Below are positions 8,512 through 16,336 of a DNA stretch of 64,000 nucleotides, piece after piece (within the stretch, counting starts at the first letter, position 1; the number at the start of each line of letters is the position of its first letter). The stretch is taken from contig JAJDTR010000115.1 in NCBI GenBank assembly GCA_022827055.1, positions 47,262 through 111,261 on the forward strand, read 5' to 3'. The notes beneath the pieces were generated by a model. That model was not told the DNA's origin. It made no database searches and saw only the letters and a program-made list of their open reading frames with translations. The DNA comes from Candidatus Poribacteria bacterium (GTDB taxonomy: Bacteria; Poribacteria; WGA-4E; JAJDTR01). A program made the position numbers and the translations under genes.

Positions 8512-9769
8512 TAGGCGTCAGGTTCGTCGCAACATCCGTCCGGTACGCTTTGACGGCAGGCACAACGCCCGCAACTGCTCCTAAGAGTATAACACAAACC
8601 GGTGCGATTACGAATACGGGATGAAGTTTTAACAGGTCCAGAACGATGCCGGTTTGCGCGCGAACAATCGCCGACGCCCCCGTGAAGATTGCGCCATAAA
8701 CGATAAATCCTATGATGACGCCCAGCGCGGCGATGGAAACGGCTTCCAGTACGATTACAGCAAACACTGTTTTGCGGCGGGCGCCGAGCGCCCGCAAAAT
8801 GGCGAATTCGCGCCGCCGCTCGTTGATCGAGTTATAGACACTTGCCAGAATCGAACCTCCTGCTACGACAATGACAAGATAGGATACCAGCGCCAAAATC
8901 TGATTCATCCAACCGATCTTGTCAAACAGTCTCGCCATCACCGCCCCGATGGGCCATGACAGTGTTGCCGCCTTTCCCTGTTTGTTTATAGTTGCGTCCA
9001 TAATGAAACCGATCTGCGGATTCCGGAACTTCAGCATAACGGCACTCACTTCCTTATGCTCGTCGGGTATCTCCTGTCCGGGTTGGGGGACATAGTCCTC
9101 TCCGTCTCCGCGCAACACATGCCCCTCCATCCGATAAATCCCCTCTATCGGAATCCAGATGACGCGGTCGGATGGTGAATTGGTCGGTGCAAGCACCCCG
9201 ACCACAGTATATTGCTCGTCGTGCCGCATCGACTCGTCAAATACCAATCCGTGATAGGGGGTGAAGTTGTCGCCTACCCTCAAGCCCAATCTCTGCGCGG
9301 CATAACTGCCCAAGACCGCCTCTTGCCGAGTCGGATCAAAGAATCGCCCATTCCTTCGTGTCTGAAACCGAACGCCATCGCGGTACTCAAACTTCGTGAA
9401 CAACGCTGTCGTTGTGCCGACAATGCGGAATCCGTGATAGTTGTCGCCAAGCGCGTAAGGAACGGCAAGTTCGACACGGGGATCGTTTTTCATCGTCTGG
9501 TACATCGCCCACGGGATATTTCCGGGAGAAGTTTCGAGATGAAAGACGGTGTTCAGCACCAGTTGTAACTGACTGCCGCGTGCGCCGAGAACCGCATCAA
9601 AGCCGATCTGACCGCCGGTGAACGCGGCTACGGACTGGGCTTTGATGCCGATAACCGCCATGACAAGCCCGGTGCCGAGCGCTATCGACAGCGTCGTTAT
9701 GAGTGTCGAAAGCGCGTGCTGTCGTAGGCTGCGCCGAACGATGAATAATAGACCGATTCGCTTTATCAT
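8504..9769 (-). CDS. ABC transporter permease, FtsX/MacB type
   Basis: 421 residues. One membrane segment near residues 20-45, a large periplasmic domain (about 50-285) of the MacB core type, and three segments near 290-420 (ALVSYLVIVVAGGSILASVYN, then AVSIAALGVIIGFIVYGAIF, then VFVIAPVCVILLGAVAGVVPA). The cytoplasmic loop NERRREFAILRALGARR is the FtsX-family coupling motif. Such permeases act with a LolD/MacB-type ATPase as mechanotransmission or export machines on the envelope. Together with the ATPase, DUF3299 and metal-binding lipoproteins it resembles the Zur-regulated ZrgABCDE system described in Vibrio. It lies 99 bases downstream of its ATPase. Confidence 0.88.
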   Translation of the reverse strand: MIKRIGLLFIVRRSLRQHALSTLITTLSIALGTGLVMAVIGIKAQSVAAFTGGQIGFDAVLGARGSQLQLVLNTVFHLETSPGNIPWAMYQTMKNDPRVELAVPYALGDNYHGFRIVGTTTALFTKFEYRDGVRFQTRRNGRFFDPTRQEAVLGSYAAQRLGLRVGDNFTPYHGLVFDESMRHDEQYTVVGVLAPTNSPSDRVIWIPIEGIYRMEGHVLRGDGEDYVPQPGQEIPDEHKEVSAVMLKFRNPQIGFIMDATINKQGKAATLSWPIGAVMARLFDKIGWMNQILALVSYLVIVVAGGSILASVYNSINERRREFAILRALGARRKTVFAVIVLEAVSIAALGVIIGFIVYGAIFTGASAIVRAQTGIVLDLLKLHPVFVIAPVCVILLGAVAGVVPAVKAYRTDVATNLTPIS

Positions 9770-9868
9770 TCTTCCGCGTGAATTGGAGATTACGAAATGT
9801 ACCGTTCCATGTTACATATTCGTACTCAATGCGGGATTCGGTAGAATCCGAAATCCATGCTCTGCTGC

Positions 9869-10531
9869 TCACGCACGATTCACTTGCGCGAAATCTGTTG
9901 CTTCCTCAAACTGCCCCAAGACCTCCGCATCATGGCTAACGGTGAGTAACGCAGCGTTGTTTTCGCCGCAAATCTCACGGACGAGCGCTATGGCTGCGTT
10001 GGCGTGATGATAATCCAGATTTCCCGTGGGTTCGTCGGCAAGCACCAAGCGCGGTCGGTTGGCAACGGCGCGGGCAACAGCAACACGTTGCTGCTGCCCC
10101 ACGGATAACTGCGATGGTCGATATCCCATCCGATCGCCAAGTCCAACCCGCTCAAGCAGGTGCTGCGCAAAACCCGCATCAATTCCCTTCCCAAACATCA
10201 TTCCGAGCATGACGTTTTCCAACGCGGTGTAACCGGGGAGCAGATTGAAGGTTTGGAAAATGTAACCGATGTGGCTGGCACGCAACCTGTCGCGCCCGGA
10301 CTCCGAGAGGGCGGTCATCTCCTCGCCGGAAACAACGATGCGTCCGCTGTCGGCACCCAGAATACCGGCGATGAGATTGAGAAATGTCGTCTTCCCAACC
10401 CCGCTGCCGCCCCTGAGCGCAATCTGCGCACCCTCCTCCATCTCGAAATGGGGGATGTCAATAATGCGGGTTTGTGATCCTTCGGGCGAAATGTAAGCCT
10501 TTTGAAGGTCAGTGATTGTCAAGAGCGGCAT
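9869..10531 (-). CDS. ABC transporter ATP-binding protein, LolD/MacB type
   Basis: 220 residues, standard length for the LolD subfamily. Walker A is GGSGVGKTT (about 40-48), the signature is LSVGQQQRVAVARA, Walker B LVLADEPTG and the switch TVSHD. ATP hydrolysis would power the FtsX-type permease that follows. The 12-base gap to the MerC-like gene upstream shows they are co-transcribed. The start ATG 10531 has only a weak site (GGGTT). Confidence 0.9.
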   Translation of the reverse strand: MPLLTITDLQKAYISPEGSQTRIIDIPHFEMEEGAQIALRGGSGVGKTTFLNLIAGILGADSGRIVVSGEEMTALSESGRDRLRASHIGYIFQTFNLLPGYTALENVMLGMMFGKGIDAGFAQHLLERVGLGDRMGYRPSQLSVGQQQRVAVARAVANRPRLVLADEPTGNLDYHHANAAIALVREICGENNAALLTVSHDAEVLGQFEEATDFAQVNRA

Positions 10532-10543
10532 AACAACCCGTGA

Positions 10544-10942
10544 TTAGTTGTCCAAGGTTTCGCTGTGTTGACAGGTACGGCAAAGGTGACGATTAACGAG
10601 GTGGGCGCTCATAAGAAGGAGACCACCAATAACCGTGAAGATGACTTCGGCGTTTTCTGAAACGCCTAATCGCGCAATAATGATTAGCATCAAGGCGCCG
10701 CCTAGTATCAAAAATACACGCCGTTTTCGATGGTTTCGAAAGCCCCAAGTGAGACTGCCTACCGCGATTCCGCTGGCTGAAGCGACCATCACTAGTTCGG
10801 TGGACTCGGCCAGAATGAATCCAAGTCCAATGAGCGGCAGCACAGTTATCAACAACGGGGCAGCCATGCAGTGGACGGCACAAGCAAACGAGAGGCATGC
10901 ACCGACGTTATCTACGGTCGAATGATTCAGATGTCTGTTCAT
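10544..10942 (-). CDS. MerC-domain membrane protein
   Basis: 132 residues from ATG 10942 (AGGGGA five bases upstream; the 16 upstream codons lack a site). Four hydrophobic segments, with the family's hallmark SFACAVHCMAAPLL in the first: a Cys pair in a membrane helix that binds thiophilic metals in the mercury transporter MerC. A late motif RHLCRTCQHSE near the end gives a second Cys pair. In many genomes MerC-like proteins sit in zinc-regulated clusters with TonB receptors and no other mer genes; that is the setting here, so a zinc-linked role is more likely than mercury resistance. Confidence 0.82.
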   Translation of the reverse strand: MNRHLNHSTVDNVGACLSFACAVHCMAAPLLITVLPLIGLGFILAESTELVMVASASGIAVGSLTWGFRNHRKRRVFLILGGALMLIIIARLGVSENAEVIFTVIGGLLLMSAHLVNRHLCRTCQHSETLDN

Positions 10943-11054
10943 TTTTTCCCCTGTGTCAGGCAGTCTTGTTGGCTGCGTTGCTTTCGGCATATAGAATGCG
11001 CAAAACGCAATCGATGTACCGCTATCATGTCTTGCGCATTCAGATTGTTGTTCT

Positions 11055-11600
11055 TTATGGACTCACAGTTACCGGAATCGGCAACGCCGCCGTGAAGTCG
11101 GCATGGTCCCCGTGAAACAGTTCGAGTTTGATTCCGGTTTGTCCGGCTCGACGTCCAATTACCTCAAAGGCGAATTCGTCATCATGGTGCTCATCCTCGT
11201 CTTCGTGATCATCCTCTTCTTCGTGGTCTTCGGGAAGGTGAATTTCAATAATAGACGTATCGTACTCGGATAGCGCCAAGCCGAATGCCTCGTCCTCATC
11301 ATGGCCGTGGTCATCCTCTTCCTCCTCGGCGTGGTCATCCTCCTCAAAGGATACTTCTTCGCTGTCGTGATCTATGAACACGACGTGCACATCAATTTCG
11401 TCTCCAACCTTTAGGGAGATTCCGCCGGTTTCTGTTCCCTGGAATTGACGGTAGATCTCTTCCTCGTCAACCATGAGAATAAAACCATCGGCATCGGCGT
11501 GCATTTCCTCTTCTTCCTCCTCGCCCTCTCCGCACGCGATTATTAGTAGCATGGAAAGAGCAAGTAGCAATACAGGTAGTTTGAAATACTGCTTAATCAT
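11055..11600 (-). CDS. Acidic/His-rich lipoprotein, putative metal binder
   Basis: 181 residues from ATG 11600, which has GGAGGACAAC directly upstream. Lipobox LLIIAC (Cys at about residue 24). The mature part carries stretches of Glu, Asp and His (EEEEEEMHADAD; DDHAEEEEDDHGHDEDEAFG; EEDDHEDEDEHHDDEFAFE) between short beta segments, including GISLKVGDEIDVHVVFID. Such composition suits low-affinity divalent metal binding at the membrane surface. It lies between the Cys/His-rich small gene and merC. Its first codons and leader are duplicated ahead of the TonB receptor at 6079-6127. Confidence 0.75.
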   Translation of the reverse strand: MIKQYFKLPVLLLALSMLLIIACGEGEEEEEEMHADADGFILMVDEEEIYRQFQGTETGGISLKVGDEIDVHVVFIDHDSEEVSFEEDDHAEEEEDDHGHDEDEAFGLALSEYDTSIIEIHLPEDHEEEDDHEDEDEHHDDEFAFEVIGRRAGQTGIKLELFHGDHADFTAALPIPVTVSP

Positions 11601-12063
11601 GTTGTCCTCCAAATAGAAATAGATTGTGCTCCCGGCATAAAGACTGACGGGTAAGTAGATACAGTCAGACTGTCATTAAGGTTACCTAAAATTCACTGGG
11701 GAATAGGTAGAAATAACTTGGGAAAAAACCGAATTGTAGATAAAACTGGCGGATTAAGCGGCGGAGGCTGGCGGGGCACGGCTACGGACATTGCTAACTA
11801 TAGCCGTGGATATAAAAGTCGGGTCGAAAGGGGAATGAATTGAAGTGCGAAGACCGTGATTGGAAAGACTTTCAGCGTGGTACGCAATACCGAGATGGTT
11901 CGCAATGAAAAAGCAGGTAGAACAATCGTGCGATGCGGAATGCTTGTGTTCATCGTCGTGATCGTGTACAATTCCGGCAATGGCAACCGTTATCAGATAA
12001 TAACAGATACCCATCGCAATTACGCAACCGGTAAGATTGATGTAGACTCGATTGTTCCGCAAC
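11552..12063. repeat. Segmental duplication, copy 2 (partner 6079-6590)
   Basis: The counterpart of 6079-6590. Here the lipoprotein gene is complete and the Zur-like box lies upstream, so this copy is probably the ancestral arrangement. Confidence 0.8.
11754..12062 (-). CDS. Small Cys/His-rich membrane protein (DUF2946-like), copy 2
   Basis: 102 residues with a TTG start behind AAAGGGTAAA. It is a paralogue of the 6280-6588 gene: GCVIAMGICYYLITVAIAGI, HDHDDEHKHSASHDCSTC, then RSRAPPASAA. It differs in the metal-binding patch, where HDCGHCHSE has become HDDEHKHSA, so two cysteines are lost. It is the first gene after the Zur-like promoter and heads the lipoprotein-merC-ABC operon. Role inferred as for its paralogue. 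Confidence 0.7.
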   Translation of the reverse strand: MRNNRVYINLTGCVIAMGICYYLITVAIAGIVHDHDDEHKHSASHDCSTCFFIANHLGIAYHAESLSNHGLRTSIHSPFDPTFISTAIVSNVRSRAPPASAA

Positions 12064-12242
12064 GCCGTTTACCCTTTCAGTAGTGCGCTGTTTCAGAATT
12101 AAGTATATTATTCTAGCACGAACAGACAGGCTTTGTCCAATTTATTGGTTAGGACCTATGCGGCGTGTTCATGAGTCCCCTGATAAGGGGATTTAGGAGT
12201 TTAAAATCAAAAATCTACCCCTGTGTGCTAAATTTACGTATG

Positions 12243-12258
12243 TTATGTTATAACATAA
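12243..12258. promoter_or_regulatory. Zur-like operator (perfect 16-bp palindrome)
   Basis: TTATGTTATAACATAA is a perfect palindrome. Its core ATGTTATAACAT resembles the zinc-uptake-regulator boxes of proteobacteria (ATGTTATA/TATAACAT half-sites). It covers the -10 hexamer of the minus-strand promoter below, the expected place for a repressor. The Zur gene itself is not in the window. Confidence 0.7.
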
Positions 12259-12273
12259 TAATTCAGAAGTCAA
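12245..12273 (-). promoter_or_regulatory. Sigma-70-type promoter of the zinc cluster
   Basis: On the minus strand, TTGACT (12268-12273) and TAACAT (12245-12250) are separated by exactly 17 bases. The first downstream gene starts at 12062, leaving a leader of roughly 180 bases. The -10 lies within the Zur-like palindrome. Confidence 0.55.
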
Positions 12274-12705
12274 GTCAAAAATGAAATCTTCTAGGGTCAT
12301 TTAATTCTCCCGTAATTCGATCTCCCGGTCGAAGCTACGGCGGGGCAAGATGCGCCGCCTACGGATTCGGGTTGTTCCAAAATCAGTCAAAAAACGGAAA
12401 ACCAAATAGCCCTATGGAATCTTCTAGGTAGGTGGTTGTCTCCTTTCGGAAAGATTGATGCTTGTCTTAACTGCAAAATATGACACATCTTAAATTGGTT
12501 ACGTAAATCCTATTGGTATCAAAAGTCGGATGATCCAAAGAATGAGATTGCGGTTTACGAGTAGTGGGGAATACCCATCCGACAACCCTCTCAGGATTAG
12601 ATGTGATTACCTTTGATGGGAGGTTTGAGTTTCTTGACAATCGGATGGCAATGGCTTATGCTACGTATCATAAAATTCTATTTAACGAAAGGACGGCAAT
12701 GTATT

Positions 12706-13392
12706 GTGTATCGCTTGATTTCTTTTTTGATGTTTGTTTGTATATTGGCAATCGCCAGTTTTTCAGTGCTAGAGGACAGTTATGCGGGTGAAGACGCCTC
12801 CGAAGAATCTCGCATTCCGGGCTGGTTTCGAGTTGATACGGACGCCTTGGGAACGCATTTCCTGATTGGGGCGACGCATTCGGTAGGCGGCGTCGCGCTT
12901 GAGTCCAATATCTTCATCGACGATACTCTCGGCGAGTTTGACCTCGGTGTTTCCATACCCGCAGCCAAAGGCGACAGTTTCAGCCTCACACTGTTACCCA
13001 TGCTTGGCCTCGGGTTTGACTACAAAGCGCCGGATGGACCTTCCGCCATCTTTCCACACCTGTTCGTGTTTCTACCTGCAGGCAAATTCTTCTTCAAGTC
13101 GTGGACGATTGGGACTCTCTATTCCGTATTCGATGATGAAAGGGACAACGAAGTCTACACGCGCAATTACCTCACCTATTCCCTTAACAGGACTGTCGCG
13201 GTTGGCCCGCAGTTCGAAACCGTAGTGGGTTTGGGCGATGAGAGGACGGTTTTCAGCCAGATTCTCGGTGTGCGAATCAATATCGGATACGGCGAGAACA
13301 ACACGCTCGGCATCCTTGCCGGGTATGATACCAAGAAAACGGAGGAACAATCGGGCTTAACGGGAAGGTTGAGTTTTACGCGCAGATGGTAG
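12706..13392 (+). CDS. Secreted beta-barrel-like protein of unknown function
   Basis: 228 residues from GTG 12706, chosen because it places a normal signal peptide (VYRLISFLMFVCILAIASF, cleavage near SYAG) at the N-terminus; AAAGGA lies 12 bases upstream, slightly far. In-frame ATGs at 12613, 12658 and 12730 are alternatives. After the leader the protein is made of alternating beta strands: THFLIGATHSVGGVALESN, FSLTLLPMLGLGFDYK, SWTIGTLYSVFD, GVRINIGYGENNTLGILAGYD, ending with SFTRRW. The pattern suggests a small outer-membrane barrel, though the final residue is Trp. The family is not recognised. It is isolated between the zinc cluster and the small hypotheticals. Confidence 0.6.
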   Translation: MYRLISFLMFVCILAIASFSVLEDSYAGEDASEESRIPGWFRVDTDALGTHFLIGATHSVGGVALESNIFIDDTLGEFDLGVSIPAAKGDSFSLTLLPMLGLGFDYKAPDGPSAIFPHLFVFLPAGKFFFKSWTIGTLYSVFDDERDNEVYTRNYLTYSLNRTVAVGPQFETVVGLGDERTVFSQILGVRINIGYGENNTLGILAGYDTKKTEEQSGLTGRLSFTRRW

Positions 13393-13545
13393 TGCAATAG
13401 CGCGCCCGGGTTGTCGAAGTATTGAGAGATATTTTTTGGTTGTTAGTACCCTAACGGTGATTAAGGGCGAAAATCCTATCGCTGAGACGTTTGGGAGCTG
13501 CCGAGAGTTTTATATTGGTTGGATGATGGTCGGATGAAAAGAAAT

Positions 13546-13773
13546 TTAAGAATAGTGCGACTCAGCCCTTTCTAATGCCCTACGTAGGTTGCCAATGTGC
13601 TCTTTATATTTTATTGCGTTACGGAGATTCCCTTTAATTCCAGCGAGAAATCCAATTGCAGCGTAGATTTGAGCCATGTTCGATACTTGGTAAGGCTGGA
13701 GGCACTTAGCTATTGCCTCTGAATCTTTGACCTGGAGTAAATGGCGTCTCAAAAAAGGAGTCATTGAATTCAT
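13546..13773 (-). CDS. Short hypothetical ORF
   Basis: 75 residues, helical and basic (NAIKYKEHIGNLRRALERAE at the C-terminus). It overlaps the end of the next gene upstream by 68 bases in a different frame. No signal sequence, membrane segment or recognised motif. It could be a downstream partner read by overlap, or a chance frame. Confidence 0.3.
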   Translation of the reverse strand: MNSMTPFLRRHLLQVKDSEAIAKCLQPYQVSNMAQIYAAIGFLAGIKGNLRNAIKYKEHIGNLRRALERAESHYS

Positions 13774-14113
13774 AACGGACCTTTAGATTCTTGCACATAG
13801 CTTTGAATAACCGCAACTGACTGTCGCGACTTTCGCTTTCGTGATACTTCTGTAAAGCCTCCATGACAGGGGCCGAATCATGAAACACAATTACCACCTC
13901 GTTTAGCGCTGCAAAAAATTCCTCTCGGGAATGCTCTGCGTGGCTTTCCTGCCCTTCTGTTATCGCAAAACGGTTGCCCAAGAGCCGACGGAAAGTATCA
14001 AATTTCTGTTTGCGGTTCTCATATCTTCGGTAGAAACATGTTGATAATATGACTCCGATTAGTCCAGACAATAGTGCAGAAATTATCAACCAGAGTGGGG
14101 TCAAAAGGCTCAC
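13706..14113 (-). CDS. Membrane-anchored protein (DUF6680-like)
   Basis: 135 residues with a GTG start; the purine-rich AAGAAGAG lies immediately upstream. One N-terminal membrane helix (LWLIISALLSGLIGVILSTCFY), then a cytoplasmic helical domain: FDTFRRLLGNRFAI, EEFFAALNEVVIVFHDSAPVMEALQKYH and FKAMCKNLKVRYEF. This layout matches my recollection of DUF6680: an anchor, an R-x-L-x-x-x-R helix and the ALNEV-V-F motif. Function unknown. No operon partner apart from the doubtful short frame. Confidence 0.55.
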   Translation of the reverse strand: MSLLTPLWLIISALLSGLIGVILSTCFYRRYENRKQKFDTFRRLLGNRFAITEGQESHAEHSREEFFAALNEVVIVFHDSAPVMEALQKYHESESRDSQLRLFKAMCKNLKVRYEFNDSFFETPFTPGQRFRGNS

Positions 14114-14548
14114 CTCTTCTTGATGCAGAAAGCTAGCGGCGTGGTTACCAAAACACTGATCATATGAAATCGAGGAATTTATCTGAAGATGATACGAGAA
14201 CTATCGGTAAACCCCTTCAGCGATTTTGCACTACATCAATGTAGGTAATCCCGAAACCTGGAATGTGTAGGTACACGTGAGGCGCGTAGAATTGATACTC
14301 GATTGTTAAGATTGCCAAATCGAAACCTTAACCAATGAGTTTGTCCATTTGCGGATAAGGAATAGCGATACATCTAGTTCATTGACAAACGCCACAGTTT
14401 TGCTTAAGCTGCTGAGATGGATTTCATCTTGCACCACTAACGTGGACTGGAAATCTCATCAATCACAAATCAGGAAATCAATCAGGGGAATATTGTGGAG
14501 TGGTTTCTACCGACCGTCTTGTTATAGGAACCGAGATTCGCTTTGTCT
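14114..14548. other. Intergenic region with no recognised feature
   Basis: About 435 bases between the DUF6680-like gene and the propeller array. No supported frame and no clear palindrome were seen. Confidence 0.4.
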
Positions 14549-16153
14549 CTATTTTACAATCACCATCCGCTTCATCTGATGGAAGGTCGGGGTGGACAAT
14601 CGATAGAAGTAGATTCCGCTTGAGACCTGCGCACCACTGTTATTGCGGCCATCCCAGTAGGCGGCGCGTTCTCGAGTAGAATACTCACCAGCGGTTTGTT
14701 CACCCAGGTTTAACCGCCGCACCAGTTGCCCTTGGACATTGTAAATACTAAGTGTAGCGTCGGAGTCGGCACTCAACCGATACGGAATCCAGGTTTCCGG
14801 GTTAAACGGATTGGGAAAATTTTGAAATAGCGCCGTGCGCTTGACCTGTCCCAGTGTTGTGGCGCTCAAATCGTAAGCTTCGACGGCGTACGGCGGGGTG
14901 TTGAAATCTTTGACGCTATCGTAAACGTAAACCGCAACGCCGTGGGCCGATTCGGGCCCGGCATTGCCCGCGTTATGCGAGGAAACTACGACGGCGTTTC
15001 CGCTAATAGCGACCCACTCCCCGTAGTTAACCTTTTGCCCGGGATCTCTAGGCAAGACCTTTGCCCGTTCCTCCCAGCGTCCTTCAATCCGCACGAAGGA
15101 GTAGGATGCTCCCGACCCCGGTGCACCTTCATCGCGAGTTTTGGCGCCTACGACAACGATACTGCCGCTAATTGCAACACCGGACCCAAACTGATCGGCT
15201 TTTTTTGCGTCCTTGGGACCGAGTTTTGCCTGTTGCCGCCATCCTCCACCGTCACGGACGAAAACATAGGCGGCGCCTGAATCTTTTCCACGGTCGGAGT
15301 CCGATAGCGGCGATCCAACGATGACGGTGTTTCCGCTCATTGCCAGCGAACCTCCGAAATTGTCGGCCTTGGCAGCATCATCGGCTACGAGTTTGGTCTT
15401 TTGTATCCAAGTGTCCCCGTTCCGTTCAAAGACATAAGCCGCGCCGGCAAACCTAACTCCGCTATGCGTATGTTTCGGCGCCCCGACGATGACGGTGTTC
15501 CTATAGACCAATACGGCGGTTCCGAAGGCGTCCGAGCGTTGTAGATCTGCAGGAGCGAGTTTAACCTGCTGTTTCCAGGCGGTTCCGGTGCGAACGTAGA
15601 TATATGCCGACCCCGAACTGCTGCCGGCGTCATCATCGCCGGGCGACCCTATGACGGCGACTTCCCTATCAACTGAGACCGCATCCCCAAAACCGTCATC
15701 TCGATCCACATCTGCGGGTACCAGTTTCGCCTGCTCCTTCCATTGATTGCGGTTGCGGGCGAAAACAAATGCGGCTCCGGCGAGAGACTCATCGGCTCCC
15801 GCCCTTGACGCTCCGATGAGTGCATAATCGGGGCTAGCCAATTCATGAGGTCCCGTAAGATCGACTGCCACTCCGAAAGAGGGAATGGCTCTATTCTCGT
15901 TTCCATCGATGGGCTTCACGGTAAGTTGAGCCTGTTCTTTCCACTTCGAGCCACTCCCGACATAGACCATTGCCATGCCGAAACCCGCAGGTGCCCCAAC
16001 GATCATGGTGTCGCCGTTGATATCGGACGATAGACGACTATTTCTCGTACCTTCCTCAACGACAACCAGCTTAAATCCGGCGGCATTGCCCATGTTTGCA
16101 ACCAAGACGCAGGAAATTAGGGAAATGAAGATAGATTGCATCATTTTCGTCAT
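14549..16153 (-). CDS. FG-GAP propeller protein with type IX-like tail (array gene 9, last in transcription order)
   Basis: 534 residues; signal peptide ending near NAAG. Seven blades of about 55-65 residues follow, each of the form FG.SVA.SGNTVIVGAP....GAAYVFVR....W..QAKL (FG-GAP_2-like, integrin-type beta-propeller), to about residue 440. The last 90 residues are the sorting tail (ALFQNFPNPFNPETWIPYRL, then IYNVQGQLVRRL, then YWDGRNNSGAQVSSGIYFYRL). Predicted to be secreted and surface-attached; ligand unknown. Blade 4 has HTHSGVRFAGAAYVF, shared by most siblings. It is the most divergent tail of the nine (Asn-Asn-Ser-Gly-Ala before VSSG, ending MVIVK). Its closest body is the next gene, 16337-17941. 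The start has GAGGGG nine bases upstream. Confidence 0.88.
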   Translation of the reverse strand: MTKMMQSIFISLISCVLVANMGNAAGFKLVVVEEGTRNSRLSSDINGDTMIVGAPAGFGMAMVYVGSGSKWKEQAQLTVKPIDGNENRAIPSFGVAVDLTGPHELASPDYALIGASRAGADESLAGAAFVFARNRNQWKEQAKLVPADVDRDDGFGDAVSVDREVAVIGSPGDDDAGSSSGSAYIYVRTGTAWKQQVKLAPADLQRSDAFGTAVLVYRNTVIVGAPKHTHSGVRFAGAAYVFERNGDTWIQKTKLVADDAAKADNFGGSLAMSGNTVIVGSPLSDSDRGKDSGAAYVFVRDGGGWRQQAKLGPKDAKKADQFGSGVAISGSIVVVGAKTRDEGAPGSGASYSFVRIEGRWEERAKVLPRDPGQKVNYGEWVAISGNAVVVSSHNAGNAGPESAHGVAVYVYDSVKDFNTPPYAVEAYDLSATTLGQVKRTALFQNFPNPFNPETWIPYRLSADSDATLSIYNVQGQLVRRLNLGEQTAGEYSTRERAAYWDGRNNSGAQVSSGIYFYRLSTPTFHQMKRMVIVK

Positions 16154-16216
16154 GCTGATAACCCCTCTATGTTGAGAGACTGTTTGAATAATAGGCGGTT
16201 GTTTGTTTCTTGATGG

Positions 16217-16236
16217 TCTGGATTTGTCAATCCAGA
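16217..16236. repeat. Palindromic repeat (TCTGGATT family)
   Basis: TCTGGATT-TGTC-AATCCAGA forms an eight-base stem. A longer copy with ten-base arms lies at 42906-42929. It sits between two array genes. Confidence 0.75.
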
Positions 16237-16336
16237 GCGAGAAGGTATGGAGCGCGTGGCCCAGCCTGATGGCGGGTTACTTTCGAGCCAACCCCAAATC
16301 ACGGGACGCACAAGAGTGCTCTCAGGTCATTTGATA

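Noticed and set aside
10544..10942. Mercury-resistance operon
   Set aside because: Only the MerC-like gene is present; there is no MerA, MerR, MerT or MerP, and the setting is zinc-type.
13546..14113. Frameshift joining the two small minus-strand frames
   Set aside because: The upstream protein already has a plausible complete domain, and the overlap of 68 bases does not align the reading as one domain.
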